A stretch of 64,000 nucleotides of DNA from Mangifera indica (GCF_011075055.1 NC_058144.1:14561807-14625806); one strand, 5' to 3'; numbered from the stretch's first letter, positions 39,230 to 52,463 are shown. The notes: generated by a model from the sequence alone, not told the origin. Made by a program: numbers and translations.

Positions 39230-40796
39230 AGGTTATATTATCATGAAACATGCAAACAACATACATAAGGGTGTTTGAGAATTTTATACCTGCAGTTGAA
39301 GGTTCCTTCTTTCTTTACATGTCTATATGAACACTCTTTAGCCCAGTACAAGATGATGCCTTGGTATCCATATGAACCATGGATGATGAAGAGGCAAAAT
39401 TTGATCATGTAAGGCTATTAGGACTTTGAGAACGGGTTGGGTATTTGTGCAAACATGTATTTGAATCTAAAAATAGGCAAAATTTGTTTTATATTTATAG
39501 ATCATGATGAACGACCATTCATGGCACATGAATGGTCATTCATCCTTGATGTTTACCCTACAGGATTCGTGATTTATTTGGATTTTGTATGCTGTTTGAG
39601 TTAAAACTTAGATAGAGTTTTATCAAAATCTGTGTCACCATGAATAATCATTCATTGCACATGAATGGCCATTCACGATCAAGAAAAAACTCAAACTAGG
39701 TTGATTCAATCCTATTAGACAAGCCTAGTCCATTTGCAATTCAATCACTGCTTGAATACCTCAAGATTATCAATAAATAATCCAATACCTCCAAAGTTTG
39801 AATTAACCCCTATATACGTGTGACTTAAAGCTCTCTATCGAATCGATCATATCTGGATTTAGATTGAATCTAGATATCAACCAAGATTAGCCTTTAGTAA
39901 GGTATTATGGTTACCTAGTTGATAGAGTGTCAACAAACAACTCTAGGCTTAGTCAACTACTCAATTACGTATAAAACAATCCATCTGTCAATCATTATCT
40001 CTCAAGGCTAAGACACAGATGTCTGCCTATCTTAGTTACTCGATATGAATTGATATATGTCATTGATAGAATGAATTGGTTTAGGCTTTGCCCCAATCCT
40101 ATTATACCTATAGATTCAAATGGTTATCGATGTCTTTCAGTATTCTTATGTGAGATATCACCTCTCATGATTGATGAGTGACAAATCTCTAGTTGATCCA
40201 CCATAGTCTCCATACATATCTTAACATAGTCAATCACCACTTTTATGGTTACCCCAATTACAATGATACATTAGATGGTGTCAAACTATATCAATTCTTG
40301 AACAAGATGGTCTGATGATCTCAAGTATAAGGATCACATGCACCCATGAGTTTAAAGATTAATTCCAAAGACATTAAAGTAACCATCCATGTGAAAATCC
40401 TCTTATTAGGTTAGTCCGATGAACATGTCTGTAATATGTACTCATGTGTTACACTATGTTCTTAGTTAACAACTTCGCACGGAGAACTGTTGCCACCTTT
40501 CAATAGAGGTCATTTAATATTATGATAATCCCATTACTATCACTTGTGCCCTTGATCATAGTAACATCGAGATTATGGATGTTTCTAGAATGGCCATCTA
40601 ATATGTGCATAGGTTCCTACGATCAGTTATTTGATCCCCTCGTCATGATTCTACCATTATAAGGGCATATTATTTGTATGAACATATTATGTAAAACATT
40701 AACATCCATGAATAATAGGATTCCTTTATTAATAAATAAATAAATTACATCATTACAAATATAAAAATCGATTGGCTCTAGGATATTACCCTAACA
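39230..40796 (-). repeat. Copia LTR remnant (copia-4)
   Basis: The high-coordinate edge is clear: CCTAACA at 40796, followed by ATCTCCCACTTG, which on the minus strand is a polypurine tract. A second, diverged copy of the same LTR family lies at 45555-46376. The low-coordinate edge near 39230 is approximate. Two hairpin-like ATGAATGGTCATTC blocks occur near 39505-39545 and 39635-39690. Confidence 0.62.
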
Positions 40797-40991
40797 ATCT
40801 CCCACTTGTACTATAACCAATCACTTATAAGTTTAATGTCATATATAACTACATGCCTATCATGCTTTTATTGTGACATATGTTTGGTTAGTGAGTTTGC
40901 CAAATTGTCATCTATATTAACCCTTGCAATCTGTATGTCTCTATGTTAAATGATTTCTTGAATTAGGTGATTTTGTCTGAGTATATACTTT
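40797..40991 (-). pseudogene. Copia-4 pol 3' end (RNase H tail), first piece
   Basis: Minus-strand residues DDNLANSLTKHMSQ, a stop, then KHDRHV match the end of copia pol, just inside the 3' LTR. The coding sequence is interrupted at about 40991-40996 by a solo LTR and resumes at 43220. Confidence 0.68.
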
Positions 40992-40996
40992 GACCT

Positions 40997-43214
40997 TTTA
41001 ACACCTATAGGTATGTCCAAGGGTATTTTAGTCTTTTGGTCTTGTTTGTATTTAATTATGCTTAAGTGTTCAAATATGTTGAAATTGTGATACACGATCG
41101 TGTAGGGTTACCACACACTCGGGTATATTGTGGCTAGGAGGTAGAATAACTATGTTTGGAATGGATGCATGACCATGTATAAACAGTGCACGCATGTGCA
41201 TAGTCAATATGTTTGAATTTTTGGATAAGGTGTAGTTTCGTGATGATTTTAGAAATTGTCATTATTGTGTAACGACGTATATAGTCGTGTATGAATAGTA
41301 CACATCTATGGACTGCTAATTACAATGAAAATAAAACAAATCCACATGCGTTTTGGCTCACATTCACACATTATTTTCAGAAAATTAAGGGTCGCGAAAG
41401 TTCACCAAAGGGAGACTTGGCCAAAGGGAAGTCATTGGAGGTTCATTAAAGACGTTTTTGCCACACAAAAAATAGCTTACAATCTATGAAGGTGAGGTAA
41501 GTAGGATCTTGTTTACAATTTTGAAAGATTATTCTAGATTGATTTTCATGTGAACTACTGTTATAACTTGTTTATGTTAATGAAATTGTATGTATGTAAG
41601 ATAGAATCCGAAAACATGATTATATATTGTGGATACATGTAATAGTAGATGTTTTGGGTTGAATATATGTATAAATTGTTTGAATCGTATTATGTATTTT
41701 TAGCATAAATTGATTGTTCTAGGAGACAAAACTTCAATTGCATGTGATAGTAATAATTTTATGAGTGAAATTAGTTGATGATTGGCATAAGGCTATAAAT
41801 CGGTAGTTTGATTTGCATATAACATCTAAATGGTAGAAATTTGATGAAACTTTTGTAACTGAGAAGACTATGGCAAACCATTAGTAATGAGGACTGATGT
41901 GATATATATATGTATTGATTAGTATAAATTATGTGGTTTTAGAAATGGTTTGGATGTCTATAATGCAACTAGACACAAGAGCCAAATTTTGGAAAATTTA
42001 TGACACACGTGTGTGTGTCACTTGACACAATTGTGTAGAACTAAGGGAAAATTCTCCTTGTGTGTGACATATGTATGGGCGTGTGTTAGGAGAGAGAACA
42101 CCTCATGTGTAGGGAACATACTCTCATGTATTTTTGAGTAAATTAGATTTTAGGGATTTAAAATATGGGAGTGTTGCATATGACTATTGAAATGACTATT
42201 TTGCCTCTAGAGGGCGATAATTAGGAAAAAAATAAGAGGAAAGGCTCTAACAAAGGCTATTGATAATGGAAATCATTATGAGGTTGCCTATTATGTAAAT
42301 GACAACACGACCAATCAGAGTGGTTCCAAGTCAAAAATACTAATGATGCACCATTAGATTTTTACCACCATATTGTGTGCGATACGTATTCCATTAGGCT
42401 TAGCATAGTGTGGATCAGTCATCAAGTTAAATGTAGTGATTTGTTACCCAATTGTATGCAATTTGACACATCACCAAGTTGAGTGCAATGTGATGCAGCC
42501 ATTGAGCTAAGTGCGATATGGCGGTGGAATAATAGCATTAGTCTGTGTGACTCCAACTTTAAGCTCAGTCGACATGTGTATAAGGTACACTGTATATGTT
42601 ACATTAGGGATGTCACGTGCTTCACTAGACATTAGAGATGTCATTTTACATCATTGGACATGAGTTATCAGGAATGACACTAATGTTGGAATAGGTATCG
42701 AGTGCCAAATGAATCGAATGAAAAACTAAGATGTTAGGGAAAAATTCGAATTGCCATAACATTGATAAATATAGGACATTTGGGAAACAATTTACAATGT
42801 TACGTTATATGTTTGCCTACTTACTAAGTGTATTTCTTTTACCATGTTCCCTTGTGATTTTGTAAGTAAATTCATGGAGCAGCAGAACGGTGGTGGAGGT
42901 AGCGGTTTAGTCAAAGACATTGTATGATGGCAAAAACATTTTAGTCATTCTTATAATTTGATATTTATAAATGTATTAGGATCTATTTATGGACTTTCGA
43001 TTGATGAATTTATATTTTTGAAACTTATCTATTTTTATTTATCAATTAATAAATGCACATTTAGGTTTGTGATTATTTATATTGGGAGTTATGCATTTGT
43101 TTATTCATTCACTTGTTCTCTGTTGTAAATGTTTCGAAAATTTTTTCTAAAATTGACATTTCACATTGGATACATATTCCAGATAGAGGTATCTAGCCAG
43201 GGAGGAATGTTACA
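40997..43214 (+). repeat. Solo LTR of a gypsy (Tekay-like) element
   Basis: The 2.2-kb non-coding block starts TTTAACACCTATAGG, with GGGTATTTTAGTCTTTT soon after, and ends AGGGAGGAATGTTACA. Both ends resemble those of the LTR at 20467-22786. Imperfect flanking duplications are GACCT (40992-40996) and AACCT (43215-43219). Copia-4 RNase H sequence continues beyond it, which supports a solo LTR insertion. No internal gypsy sequence adjoins. Confidence 0.68.
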
Positions 43215-43219
43215 AACCT

Positions 43220-43268
43220 TATGTGAGATCTTGGTTCCTTTGCGTAAATAGTGATTCCGTGATTATCA
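43220..43268 (-). pseudogene. Copia-4 pol, second piece
   Basis: Minus-strand residues DNHGITIYAKEPRSHIRF match the RNase H block found just before the LTKHM-type segment at 40797-40991. The short piece is cut at about 43268 by the start of an Athila-like LTR. Confidence 0.6.
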
Positions 43269-44545
43269 TGTTACACTTAGAATATATGCCCGTAAATCAT
43301 GTCTAAAAGTATTAAATTCTGTATTTTAGTGAAAACTTGTATTAGGATTTTTATTCATTAAAATTAATATTCATAGATATTTTATTATTTGTTTTAATTT
43401 TGGTTTATAGGATAAAATATGAAAAACAAGGAAAGAATTCACAGAAATAAGGAAAAATCAGAATAATCTTTTGATCACATAAGGAAAAGTCAATTTGCAA
43501 GCAGGAAACATGAAATAAATCCGAGGATGTCAATGTTAGGAAAGAATCTAGAAAGAAGTTGATTTAGTGCACAAACTATATAAAGCCACTGAAGAAGTTA
43601 ACGAAAAGGAGTTTTTTCAACAACATAATTCACATAGAGCTTTAGCGATATTGTAATTCACTACCTACATTCCATAAGCCATTAGGAATACAAGCATAGA
43701 CACACATTAGTAGATGAAAGTGATAGCTAAAGACTTGAAGCACACATACATATCACACATACAATATTTTAAATTTCTTTTTTTGAGTACAATGTTCACT
43801 TATATTTGTTATTGTGTCTCTATTCTTAGTATGAATGGCTAAACCTTTTTTATTCTAGAACTAAGGTGAATATGACAGTCTCAATAATTCGATAGTACAT
43901 TATTTATATTTTATAATATCATGATATTTTGATGTAATAAATGGTTATTCATTGCTTGTTGTAAGATAAAGGCCCATCTTTACACATCTCAATAGGATTG
44001 TATAAACTATTGAAAGGTAGATACGAAGTTAGTGCATACATTCATTAAACCTGGAAGCTTGATACTAGAGATAGGTTAAATCCTTATGGAGTAATTAGAG
44101 TCACAGAGCATAAAGGGTGAGTATTATCTGAGTAGCCACGAAAACAAGAGCTCGTTTGATATTTATATGCGTAGTCAACCTCGTAAAGGGAACTAGGGTA
44201 ACTTATGATATCTAACCATCAATGCATTATGATTACTTTAGCATTTCTATGTAATCTATAACTTTATACGGATTGTCTGTAAAACTTGAAGTCTTAGAAT
44301 CCTTTCATTATATGAATTTTAGTAGTAGTGTTATAGTCATATTCCGCTAATTGCTTTTGTTAGTTGTATTATTAATAGTTTAAAAGTAGTAGTAGACGCA
44401 TTCTGACATTACAACTTTCCATATATACGATCTCTTTAACTAATACATGCTTCAAAACAAATTAGTAGTCAGTTTGCTAATCTCTAAGGGATCAATATCT
44501 ATTATACTACTTGTTGACTCGTGCACTTGCGAGCGAGATGCAACA
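43269..44545 (+). repeat. Athila-like 5' LTR
   Basis: The block begins TGTTACAC and ends GATGCAACA. TTTTTGGGGTCGTTGCC follows at once, a decayed form of the TTTTTGGCGCCGTTGCC leader and primer-binding site of Athila/Tat elements. The edges are inferred from TG..CA ends and context. It contains no coding sequence. Confidence 0.6.
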
Positions 44546-44669
44546 CGTTTTTGGGGTCGTTGCCAAAGATTGATGTTAAAATTGATACTAATATAATTTG
44601 TAATCTTGTTAGACTAAGTAATTTTTCTATTCTTTTACTTGCATATTATTACCTTTACTTAGCACATGA

Positions 44670-45310
44670 CCAGATCGAGGGTAACAAAAAGACTGGATTT
44701 TAACCCTGTGATCAAGCGAATGATTCATAATTTGAGAAAAACCAAGCAAGAACATCAGATCAAGATGGAAGAGTCAAAATTTAACCTAATCTGAATGTAA
44801 TTGAGATACCACCTCAATCATGCGCATTTCAAGATTATGCAATTTTATCAACTAGAGACATCACTACAAGTGTTGTTCGATTAGTAGTTAATACCAATAG
44901 CTTTGAGATTAAACCATCCATCATACACATGATTGAATAAAATTAATTCAGAGAATCAGCATATGAAGATCCACATGCACATTTAGCCAAATTCATACAG
45001 ATATAAGATACCTTTAGATTGAATGGAATACCAAACAAAACAGTGAAGTTGAGACTATTTCATTTCTTGCCCCAAGATAGAGTAACCATTTGGCTTGATT
45101 CAAGGCTTTCAATATCTTTCACTACCTAGCATTGTAAGCATTATTGACTAAATTTTTTCTAACCAGAAAGACAACAAAGATTAGAAAAAACATCGCAACG
45201 TTTACCACGAGAGACGATGAAACTTTATATGAAGCCTAAGAGAGATACAAAGACTTGAAAAGACATTACCCGCATCATAGCCTTCTAGATTGGATATTAG
45301 AATAGACTAT
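44670..45310 (+). pseudogene. Athila-like gag fragment, heavily decayed
   Basis: Across shifting frames the + strand gives pieces in Athila gag order: MTRSRVTKRLDFNPVIKRM near 44665, EDPHAHLAKFIQI near 44965, DTFRLNGIPNKTVKLRLFHF near 45010-45065, and ETMKLYEA-like sequence near 45215. Each piece is broken by stops. The match stops near 45310 and no pol follows, so only the 5' part survives. Confidence 0.62.
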
Positions 45311-45554
45311 AATACCCATTAGTAAACCTAAGGGGTATTAATGCCTTTTCCTAAAGTTTCAATTCTAAATAGGGTCAGAATTGAAGATATTATTTTTATT
45401 GGGTCAAAATCATATATGAAATTTTGTTTAGGCCTAAGGGATAGCTCATATAAATAATCCTAAAAGATAGATTTTAAGTAGTTAAAATGTATGAGATTTT
45501 ATTAGTTAGAAGTCCTAAGTACCTTAGGGTTAGTGACCTATATAACATCACAGT
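45311..45554. other. Unassigned LTR-like fragment
   Basis: The sequence starts TATAATACCCATTAG, with GGGGTATTAATGCC shortly after, recalling the start of the gypsy LTRs in this window. It is too short and diverged for a firm call. Confidence 0.35.
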
Positions 45555-46376
45555 TAAGTGTAATTCAATCCTTTTATTAACCAATATCTTTCGAGGCTAA
45601 GAAATAGAAGTGTGTTTATCTCAGTGGTTCTTTGGTATGAAATGATACATATTAATGACCAACACGGATTAGGCTACAAACTTATCCCACTATGGCTACA
45701 GATTCCAGTAGTAATAGATGTCATTCAGTATTCTTATATGAAATATCTTCTTCTATGCTGAAGAGTGATAAATCCTTTATTGATCAACCATAGCCTTTAT
45801 GCATCTCATGATATTGGTACCTACTACCTTTATGGATACCCTAGTTACAATGGCACGTTGGATAACGTCAAACTATACTAATTCTTACATGAGACAATCT
45901 AGCAACATCAAGTCAAAAGATCACATGCACCGTAGTGTTCACATGATTTATTCCATATATGCTAGAGCAACCATCCATATGGATATCCTTTGGTTAGGTC
46001 AATTTGATGAACGCTTCTACAACGTGCATCTATATGTTGTACCAAGCTATTTAAAAATAGCTTTGACATGTGAGAATTGTCATCACCTTTTGGTAGGGTC
46101 ACTCAAAACTATGATAATCCCATCATCATCTCAAAAGCCCTTGTTTATTGTAATGTCAAGATTACAAACATTTCTAGAATGACCACTTAATGTGTACATA
46201 GTGTTCTCACGATTAGTCGTCCGATCCCCTTGTTACAATTCTACTATTCTGAGGGCATTTTATTCATACAATCATATAATTAAGCACAATGACTTGAATA
46301 TTAGTAAATCCTTTTATTAATGATTAATATAAAATTACATCCAAATGTCAAATGTGATTAGCTCTAGGGCACCTAT
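45555..46376 (-). repeat. Copia LTR remnant (copia-3), interrupted by the SIRE element
   Basis: It aligns by eye with 39980-40790 (shared blocks include AAGGCTAAGA and a CTCTAGG-type end). It stops at GCACCTAT, the insertion site of the SIRE element, and its last bases resume at 55735 (CCTATCCTAAGA) followed by a polypurine complement and copia pol. Confidence 0.65.
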
Positions 46377-47819
46377 TGTAGGATCGAATGGCCTAAGAGG
46401 GGGAGTGAATTAGGCAATTTAAAACAATCTTTACCTAATTAGAGAATTAGAACAATTTATTCAAATCAATTAATATTGCCTATTCTTAATCCAATTTGTG
46501 AGAATAACTAAAAATATTTCAAATAACCAACACAATCAAAATAACATAACATAAAGTATGAGTTTAAGGGAAGAGAAAATCAAACACGCGATGTATAGTG
46601 GTTCGGCTCAACCCGGCCTACGTCCACTCCTCCAAGCTTTCTCCCTTGGAGTATTCCACTAATTCTTGGTTGACTAAACCTCAACCAAGCTTTTCTTCAC
46701 AACCAAAATAGCTTCCAAGGTGCTATTAACCTTTACAAATGTTAAAGCTCAATTTCTCTCACTAGAAATTTGCTAATCTCTCCAAGAGTGAACCTCACTC
46801 TTTTATAGCACGAATTTTAGTATGAAATTGAAATATAACCTCTCTCAACAGTGTATATGAAAGTTAAAGCTCAGTACAACCCAATGCAAATGAAATTACA
46901 AAGTGTATGAGCAAGGGTTTTGATTAGAGAGAAGAGTTTGCAAGTCAATAGCTCAAAACAAATTTGCTCTCAAATATATGAAAATTTTTGGTGGCAAAAG
47001 TTCTTTTCGAACGAAATTGATTGGGTTTATATAGGGGAAAATGAGGAAAGTTACCGTTGTGCACAAAGATAGCCGTTTTAATTTTCCAGAAAACGCACAA
47101 TTCGGTCGATCGGATGGAATTCGGTCAACTGGATGTGACGTGTCACTTCCGTGGAGCTTACGTGGCACTAGCCGTTAGAAAAATTCAAACCAAAATTCGG
47201 TCGACCGAATTTAATTCGGTTGACCTAATTTTTGAAGCCAAAATACATGGCTTCTGGATAATTCGGAAGCTGATTCGGTCGGTGAAATTCGGTCGACCGA
47301 ATTTTATTACATTTTACCCCCTAAATTTTCAAAAATCATAATTTGACCCCTAAAACTTTGAAAAGTGACAATTTAACCCATTTTTGAAAATTCTTTCAAA
47401 ACCAACTTTAAGATATGAAAATGTAGTTCACAAAACTTCATCATTTTAAAAGAATTAATAAACTTTGGTGAAAGAATTGGCTTAAACCAATAAGTTTGAA
47501 AAACAACATTTTAACCCAAAATGTGAAAGATATGAAAATGAGTTTTCAAGTGAGCTATCCCATGCAAATAAATATTCTAATCAAAACGAATGCTCTAAAT
47601 TACAAATATATCTACCTAACACTTGAGTTTTTCTTCAAATCTTCAATAATTCTTCAATTGACTCTTCTCTTTCATTTCCATCTTGAAACTCCTTCAAGTG
47701 CATTAGATAAATCCTTGCAATCTAAGCTCACACTCAATTAAAACCATTAGTCAATATGTTTAGGGACATATTAGTTTGTTATCATCAAAATAAGAGCATA
47801 ATGACTCATTGAGTCAACA
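46377..47819 (-). repeat. SIRE element 3' LTR
   Basis: This 1443-bp LTR begins TGTAGGATCGAATGG and ends GAGTCAACA on the + strand. It holds two perfect ATTCGGTCGACCGAAT palindromes (47195-47210 and 47287-47302) and related half-sites. Short open frames in it recur in the other LTR and are not genes. Confidence 0.93.
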
Positions 47820-47833
47820 ATCTCCCCCTTTTT
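47820..47833 (-). other. Polypurine tract of the SIRE element
   Basis: On the minus strand it reads AAAAAGGGGGAGAT directly before the TTGTTGACTC of the LTR, the plus-strand primer site typical of SIRE elements. Confidence 0.85.
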
Positions 47834-49367
47834 GATGATGACAAACACATATGCACTTCAAGGAATTTTATAAAATATATCAATGAATATGTTTCCTTGA
47901 AGTTAAGAAACACTTGATTTTTAAAAATTTTTGCAAGAATTTGCCTTGAAAAATCAAGTTTCCTCCCCCTGAATATATGCAACTAATAATATGTTCAACA
48001 TCAATATCCTTATCAAAATATCCACAACATATATCTTCATTAAAATATCCACATCATCAATGAAATGAAAATAGCAATCACCAATCAAACTTTTCTCCCC
48101 CTTTGTCATTATCAAAAAGAATAAGGCAATGGATAAAATGAGATAATCAAGGAGACAAAAGAATGTGAAAGCAAATGACCACCAAAATGGGCCAAAAATA
48201 ATCATCAAGACATAGTGCATGAATATAATGTCTAAATAAGTATGAACATCAAAATAAGAGCATTAACAATTTAAACAAGATAAAACATCAAAACATGTGG
48301 AAAAACATGTATAACTTCCCCCCCTTCGTCATTATAAAAAGGAAAATAAGCAAGATATATATCCACAAGGCAAAGAAAGACTAAAATACCTTAACACATA
48401 CATAGAAGATATGATTATCAAGGTTAAATCAATAAAAAAAAAATCCAAACAATCATAATCATCCAAGTAAGAGTACTAATGCTTAGACAATGTAAAGTGT
48501 AAGTTCATGTATATCACATAAACTAACAAGTGCTTAACTATGCACAAACTAATCACATAAGTATCAACTTAAATAAAATGAAGCACAAGAGTAAGTTTTC
48601 AAATGGAAAATAGAGAAGAAGTATAAATGTCATATTGAGTGCAATAAAATGAGATAAAATGCACCATGGCTTCAAATGTATGTACAAGGGCAAAAATGTA
48701 AATGAAGATTCACACATTTGAAATTTGAATACACACCTAAGGTAAAAATGGTGAGAGAAATCCAATGGTATAATTGAAATCCAAAAAGAATAACCAAAAA
48801 AAAAGTATTTTAAGACAAAAACCGAATTTTGGATGAATTGGAGCAAAATTCAAATTTTTAGGGTCTAAAATCTTTAGAGATTTTATTAAAAATTTAGGTG
48901 AACTATGATGTTTTTGAAAGATAATTTTGTTTAGAAAGTGTAGAAAAAATGTTGGGAACCAATTTGAAGAAAACAAATTGAAGAAACACGATGAAAAAAG
49001 GTGGAGAAACATTTTGCCCTTATACATTGCAGAATCACTGTAGCAAACGGTCGACCGAATTTTCCAATTCGTCAGCCGAATTTTGCAAAATTCTGGTGTA
49101 TATTTTATGCACTTTGTTGTCCCATATTGAGTATAAACAACCCAAAATGATCCAACTATGCAATTTTGACCCAATAACATAAAATACAACGAAATTTGAT
49201 GCTAAATATGAGGAAAAATTAAATCAAACACATCAAAAATCAATACAAGAATAATTGGTACAAGGAAACTATCAAATATGGTCAAACATGAAATGATACA
49301 CAAGGCATATTTGACACTTTCGATTCAACCAAAACACCACAACCACAATGATATTTAAGTGCAAATG
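47834..49367 (-). other. SIRE 3' non-coding region with repeated polypurine-like tracts
   Basis: About 1.5 kb separates pol from the 3' LTR. C-runs at 47961-47970, 48093-48103 and 48314-48325 read on the minus strand as GGGGGAG-type purine tracts, two of them preceded by GACAAA or GACGAA as near the true tract. A 150-codon open frame (48737-49189, minus) is hydrophobic and unlike anything I know. It is not convincing as an env-like gene. A GGTCGACCGAATTTT motif at 49049 echoes the LTR palindromes. Confidence 0.6.
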
Positions 49368-52300
49368 CTAATGTGGTGATTCCATGATCCCAAGCTCACT
49401 TCTAAGTTTGCAAAAACGTTCTTCCCCAAGAGGTTTTGTAAAAATATCCGCAAGTTGATTTTTGGTGGATACAAAGTCAAGACAAATATCACCTTTTTGA
49501 ACATGATCTCGAATAAAATGATATCTAATTTCTATATGTTTGGTTCGAGAGTGTTGAATGGGATTTTTGGATAAACTAATAGCACTTGTGTTGTCACACA
49601 AGATTGGAGTTTTAGATAGGCTAACTCCATAATCCCTAAGGGTTTGTTGCATCCACAAGGCTTGAGCACAACAACTACCGGCGGCAATATATTCCGCTTC
49701 TGCGGTTGATAAAGCTACGGAGTTTTGTTTCCTTGAAAACCATGAAAGTAATGCATGACCTAGAAAATGACAAGTACCACTAGTACTTTTTCTATCGACT
49801 TGGCTTCCGGCAAAGTCGGCATCCGAATAGCTCACTAGGTCAAAAGATGTTTCTCTAGGATACCACAACCCCAAAAATCTAGTACCATGTAAATATTTGA
49901 AGATTCTTTTAAGGGCTTTTAAATGAAATTCCTTGGGACATGATTGGAATCGAGCACACAAGCACACACTAAACATAATATCGGGTCTACTAGCGGTTAA
50001 ATATAAAAGAGAGCCAATCATACCTCTATACATTTTAACATCAACATTTGGCCCACTCTCATCTTTGGTGAGCTTGATAGTTGAACTCATTGGTGTGCTT
50101 GAAGCTTTTAGTCCTTCCATGCCAAACTTCTTTAATAAATCCTTGATGTATGAAGATTGGTTGATGAAGATACCCTCTTTGCTTTGCTTGATATTTAGTC
50201 CGAGAAAATACTTGAGTTCTCCCATCATGCTCATTTCAAATTCTTTGCTCATGAGGTTAGAAAATTCTTCACACAAAGAGACATTAGTAGATCCAAAGAT
50301 GATATCATCAACATAAATTTGAACCAAAAGAATATCATTTTCTTTTCTCTTAATAATCAAAGTAGTATCTACTTTTCCAATGCAAAAGTCTTTTTCAAGC
50401 AAGAATTTACTCAAACGTTCATACCACGCTCGGGGTGCTTGTTTTAAACCATAAAGAGCTTTTTGAAGTTTAAAAACATGGTTTGGGAAATCATGACTTT
50501 CAAACCCGGGAGGTTGTTCAACATAAACTTCCTCCATGATAAATCCATTTAAGAAAGCACTTTTGACATCCATTTGATATAAAATAAAATTTTTGGAACA
50601 TGCAAATGCCAAAAGCATCCTAATGGATTCTAGTCTAGCTACCGGTGCAAACGTTTCTTCAAAATCTATTCCCTCCTCTTGGTTGTAGCCTTGAGCCACT
50701 AATCTAGCTTTATTTCTAACAACCACTCTGGATTCATCCATTTTGTTTCTAAAAACCCATTTTGTGCCAATAACGGATTGATGATCCGGACGAGGGACTA
50801 GTTCCCAAACATTATTTCTTTCAAATTGATTTAGTTCCTCTTGCATGGCTAAAATCCAAAATTCATCATTTAATGCATCATGAAATGTTTTTAGTTCAAA
50901 TTGTGAAAGAAATGCTAAGTTATTACAAAGATTAAAAGATGATCTAGTTTTAACACCTTGATTTTTCTCACCAATAATTAATTCTTTAGGATGAGCATTT
51001 GCATACCTCCAAGCCTTAGGAAGATCTTTATCTTTATCTTCTTCATGTTCTAGCTCTTGTTTTGCTTCATCCTTATCATCATTTGGTGAATCATGAATTT
51101 CCGTTTGGTCACCATTTTTAACTTGATCATCATCAATATCAACTTGCACACTAGTTAAAGGATTAGATTCATCAAAAATAAAATGCATGGATTCCTCAAC
51201 TACTAGTGTCCTTTTGTTAAACACTCTATATGCTTTGCTAGATGATGAATATCCAAGAAAAATGCCAATGTCCGATTTTGAATCAAATTTTCCTAAGTTT
51301 TCTTTTGTGTTCAAAATAAAGCATTTGCATCCAAAAACTTTAAAATAACCAATATTTGGTTTTTTGTTTTTCCAAAGTTCATATGGAGTTAAATCTAAAG
51401 ATGGTCTTATTAAAACACGATTTAAAACATAGCATGCGGTGTTTACGGCTTCCGCCCAAAAATATTGAGGTAAAGCTTTTTCATTTAACATGGTTCTAGC
51501 CATCTCTTGAATTGTCCTATTCTTTCTTTCAACAACACCATTTTGTTGGGGAGTTCTAGGACAAGAGAATTGATGTTCAATACCATGCTCATCACAAAAG
51601 TTTTCGAATAAATGATTTTCAAATTCTCCCCCATGATCACTTCTAATGCAAGAAATATGCATTTCTTTTTCTTTTTGTATTTTCTTGATAAATTTTGAAA
51701 AAGCATGGAGGGCTTCATCTTTTGATGCAAGAAAAAGTACCCAAGTGAATCTTGAAAAATCATCAACAATAACAAAAGCATAATGTTTTCCACTTAGGCT
51801 TGCGGTTCTTGAAGGACCAAAAAGATCAATATGAAGAAGTTGCAAAGGTCTAGATATAGAAATATGAGTTTTACTTTTAAAAGAATATTTTGTTTGTTTA
51901 CCAAATTGACATGTATCACAAATTTTATCTTTAATAAAATCTATTTTTGGAAGACCTTTTACAAGCTCCTTCTTGGAGATTTTTGAAATCAAGTCCATGC
52001 TAGCATGACCTAATCTTCTATGCCACAACCAACTATTTTCATGCAATGCGGAGAAACATAGATTTTCATGAGATGCATTTTCTACATTTATAGTGTAAAC
52101 ATTTCCATCTCTATTTCCTACACAACTTGTTTTTCCATCATTCATATTTTCTATAGTGCAACTATTTGGCTCAAAAATGACTTTAAATCCTTTATCACAT
52201 AGTTGACTAATGCTAAGGAGATTATGTTTAAGACTATCTACCAAAAGAACATTTTCAATGATAATATGAGAATTGTTACCAATATCTCCAATGCCAATAA

Positions 52301-52445
52301 TTTTACCATTCGCATTGTCTCCAAAGGTGACATGGCCTCCATCTTTCTTGCTTATTGTCGAGAAAAGTGAGATATCTCCGGTCATGTGTCTTGAGCAAGC
52401 ACTATCGAGGAACCATTTGCTTTTCTTCCTTTTATTTTTAGGTTC
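49368..52445 (-). CDS. SIRE/copia Pol polyprotein (protease, integrase, RT, RNase H)
   Basis: The open frame runs from just after a TAG at 52446-52448 to TAG at 49368-49370. The first Met is at 52385, but the frame and the protease motif [15 protein letters not shown] start earlier, so initiation at 52385 is unlikely. The integrase HHCC finger (HRRLGHAS...CDTC) is followed by the DDE core ([33 protein letters not shown]). Reverse transcriptase has [35 protein letters not shown] and YVDDIIFGS. RNase H has [19 protein letters not shown] and [11 protein letters not shown]. All catalytic blocks are present and no internal stop occurs. It lies in the same frame as gag, separated by two stops. Confidence 0.92.
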   Translation of the reverse strand, partial: EPKNKRKKSKWFLDSACSRHMTGDISLFSTISKKDGGHVTFGDNANGKIIGIGDIGNNSHIIIENVLLVDSLKHNLLSISQLCDKGFKVIFEPNSCTIENMNDGKTSCVGNRDGNVYTINVENASHENLCFSALHENSWLWHRRLGHASMDLISKISKKELVKGLPKIDFIKDKICDTCQFGKQTKYSFKSKTHISISRPLQLLHIDLFGPSRTASLSGKHYAFVIVDDFSRFTWVLFLASKDEALHAFSKFIKKIQKEKEMHISCIRSDHGGEFENHLFENFCDEHGIEHQFSCPRTPQQNGVVERKNRTIQEMARTMLNEKALPQYFWAEAVNTACYVLNRVLIRPSLDLTPYELWKNKKPNIGYFKVFGCKCFILNTKENLGKFDSKSDIGIFLGYSSSSKAYRVFNKRTLVVEESMHFIFDESNPLTSVQVDIDDDQVKNGDQTEIHDSPNDDKDEAKQELEHEEDKDKDLPKAWRYANAHPKELIIGEKNQGVKTRSSFNLCNNLAFLSQFELKTFHDALNDEFWILAMQEELNQFERNNVWELVPRPDHQSVIGTKWVFRNKMDESRVVVRNKARLVAQGYNQEEGIDFEETFAPVARLESIRMLLAFACSKNFILYQMDVKSAFLNGFIMEEVYVEQPPGFESHDFPNHVFKLQKALYGLKQAPRAWYERLSKFLLEKDFCIGKVDTTLIIKRKENDILLVQIYVDDIIFGSTNVSLCEEFSNLMSKEFEMSMMGELKYFLGLNIKQSKEGIFINQSSYIKDLLKKFGMEGLKASSTPMSSTIKLTKDESGPNVDVKMYRGMIGSLLYLTASRPDIMFSVCLCARFQSCPKEFHLKALKRIFKYLHGTRFLGLWYPRETSFDLVSYSDADFAGSQVDRKSTSGTCHFLGHALLSWFSRKQNSVALSTAEAEYIAAGSCCAQALWMQQTLRDYGVSLSKTPILCDNTSAISLSKNPIQHSRTKHIEIRYHFIRDHVQKGDICLDFVSTKNQLADIFTKPLGEERFCKLRSELGIMESPH

Positions 52446-52463
52446 CTAAACACAATGGAAGAT

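Noticed and set aside
48737..49189. A 150-codon hydrophobic minus-strand frame considered as an env-like gene
   Set aside because: It lacks a signal peptide, clear transmembrane layout or similarity, and much of it is T-rich low complexity.
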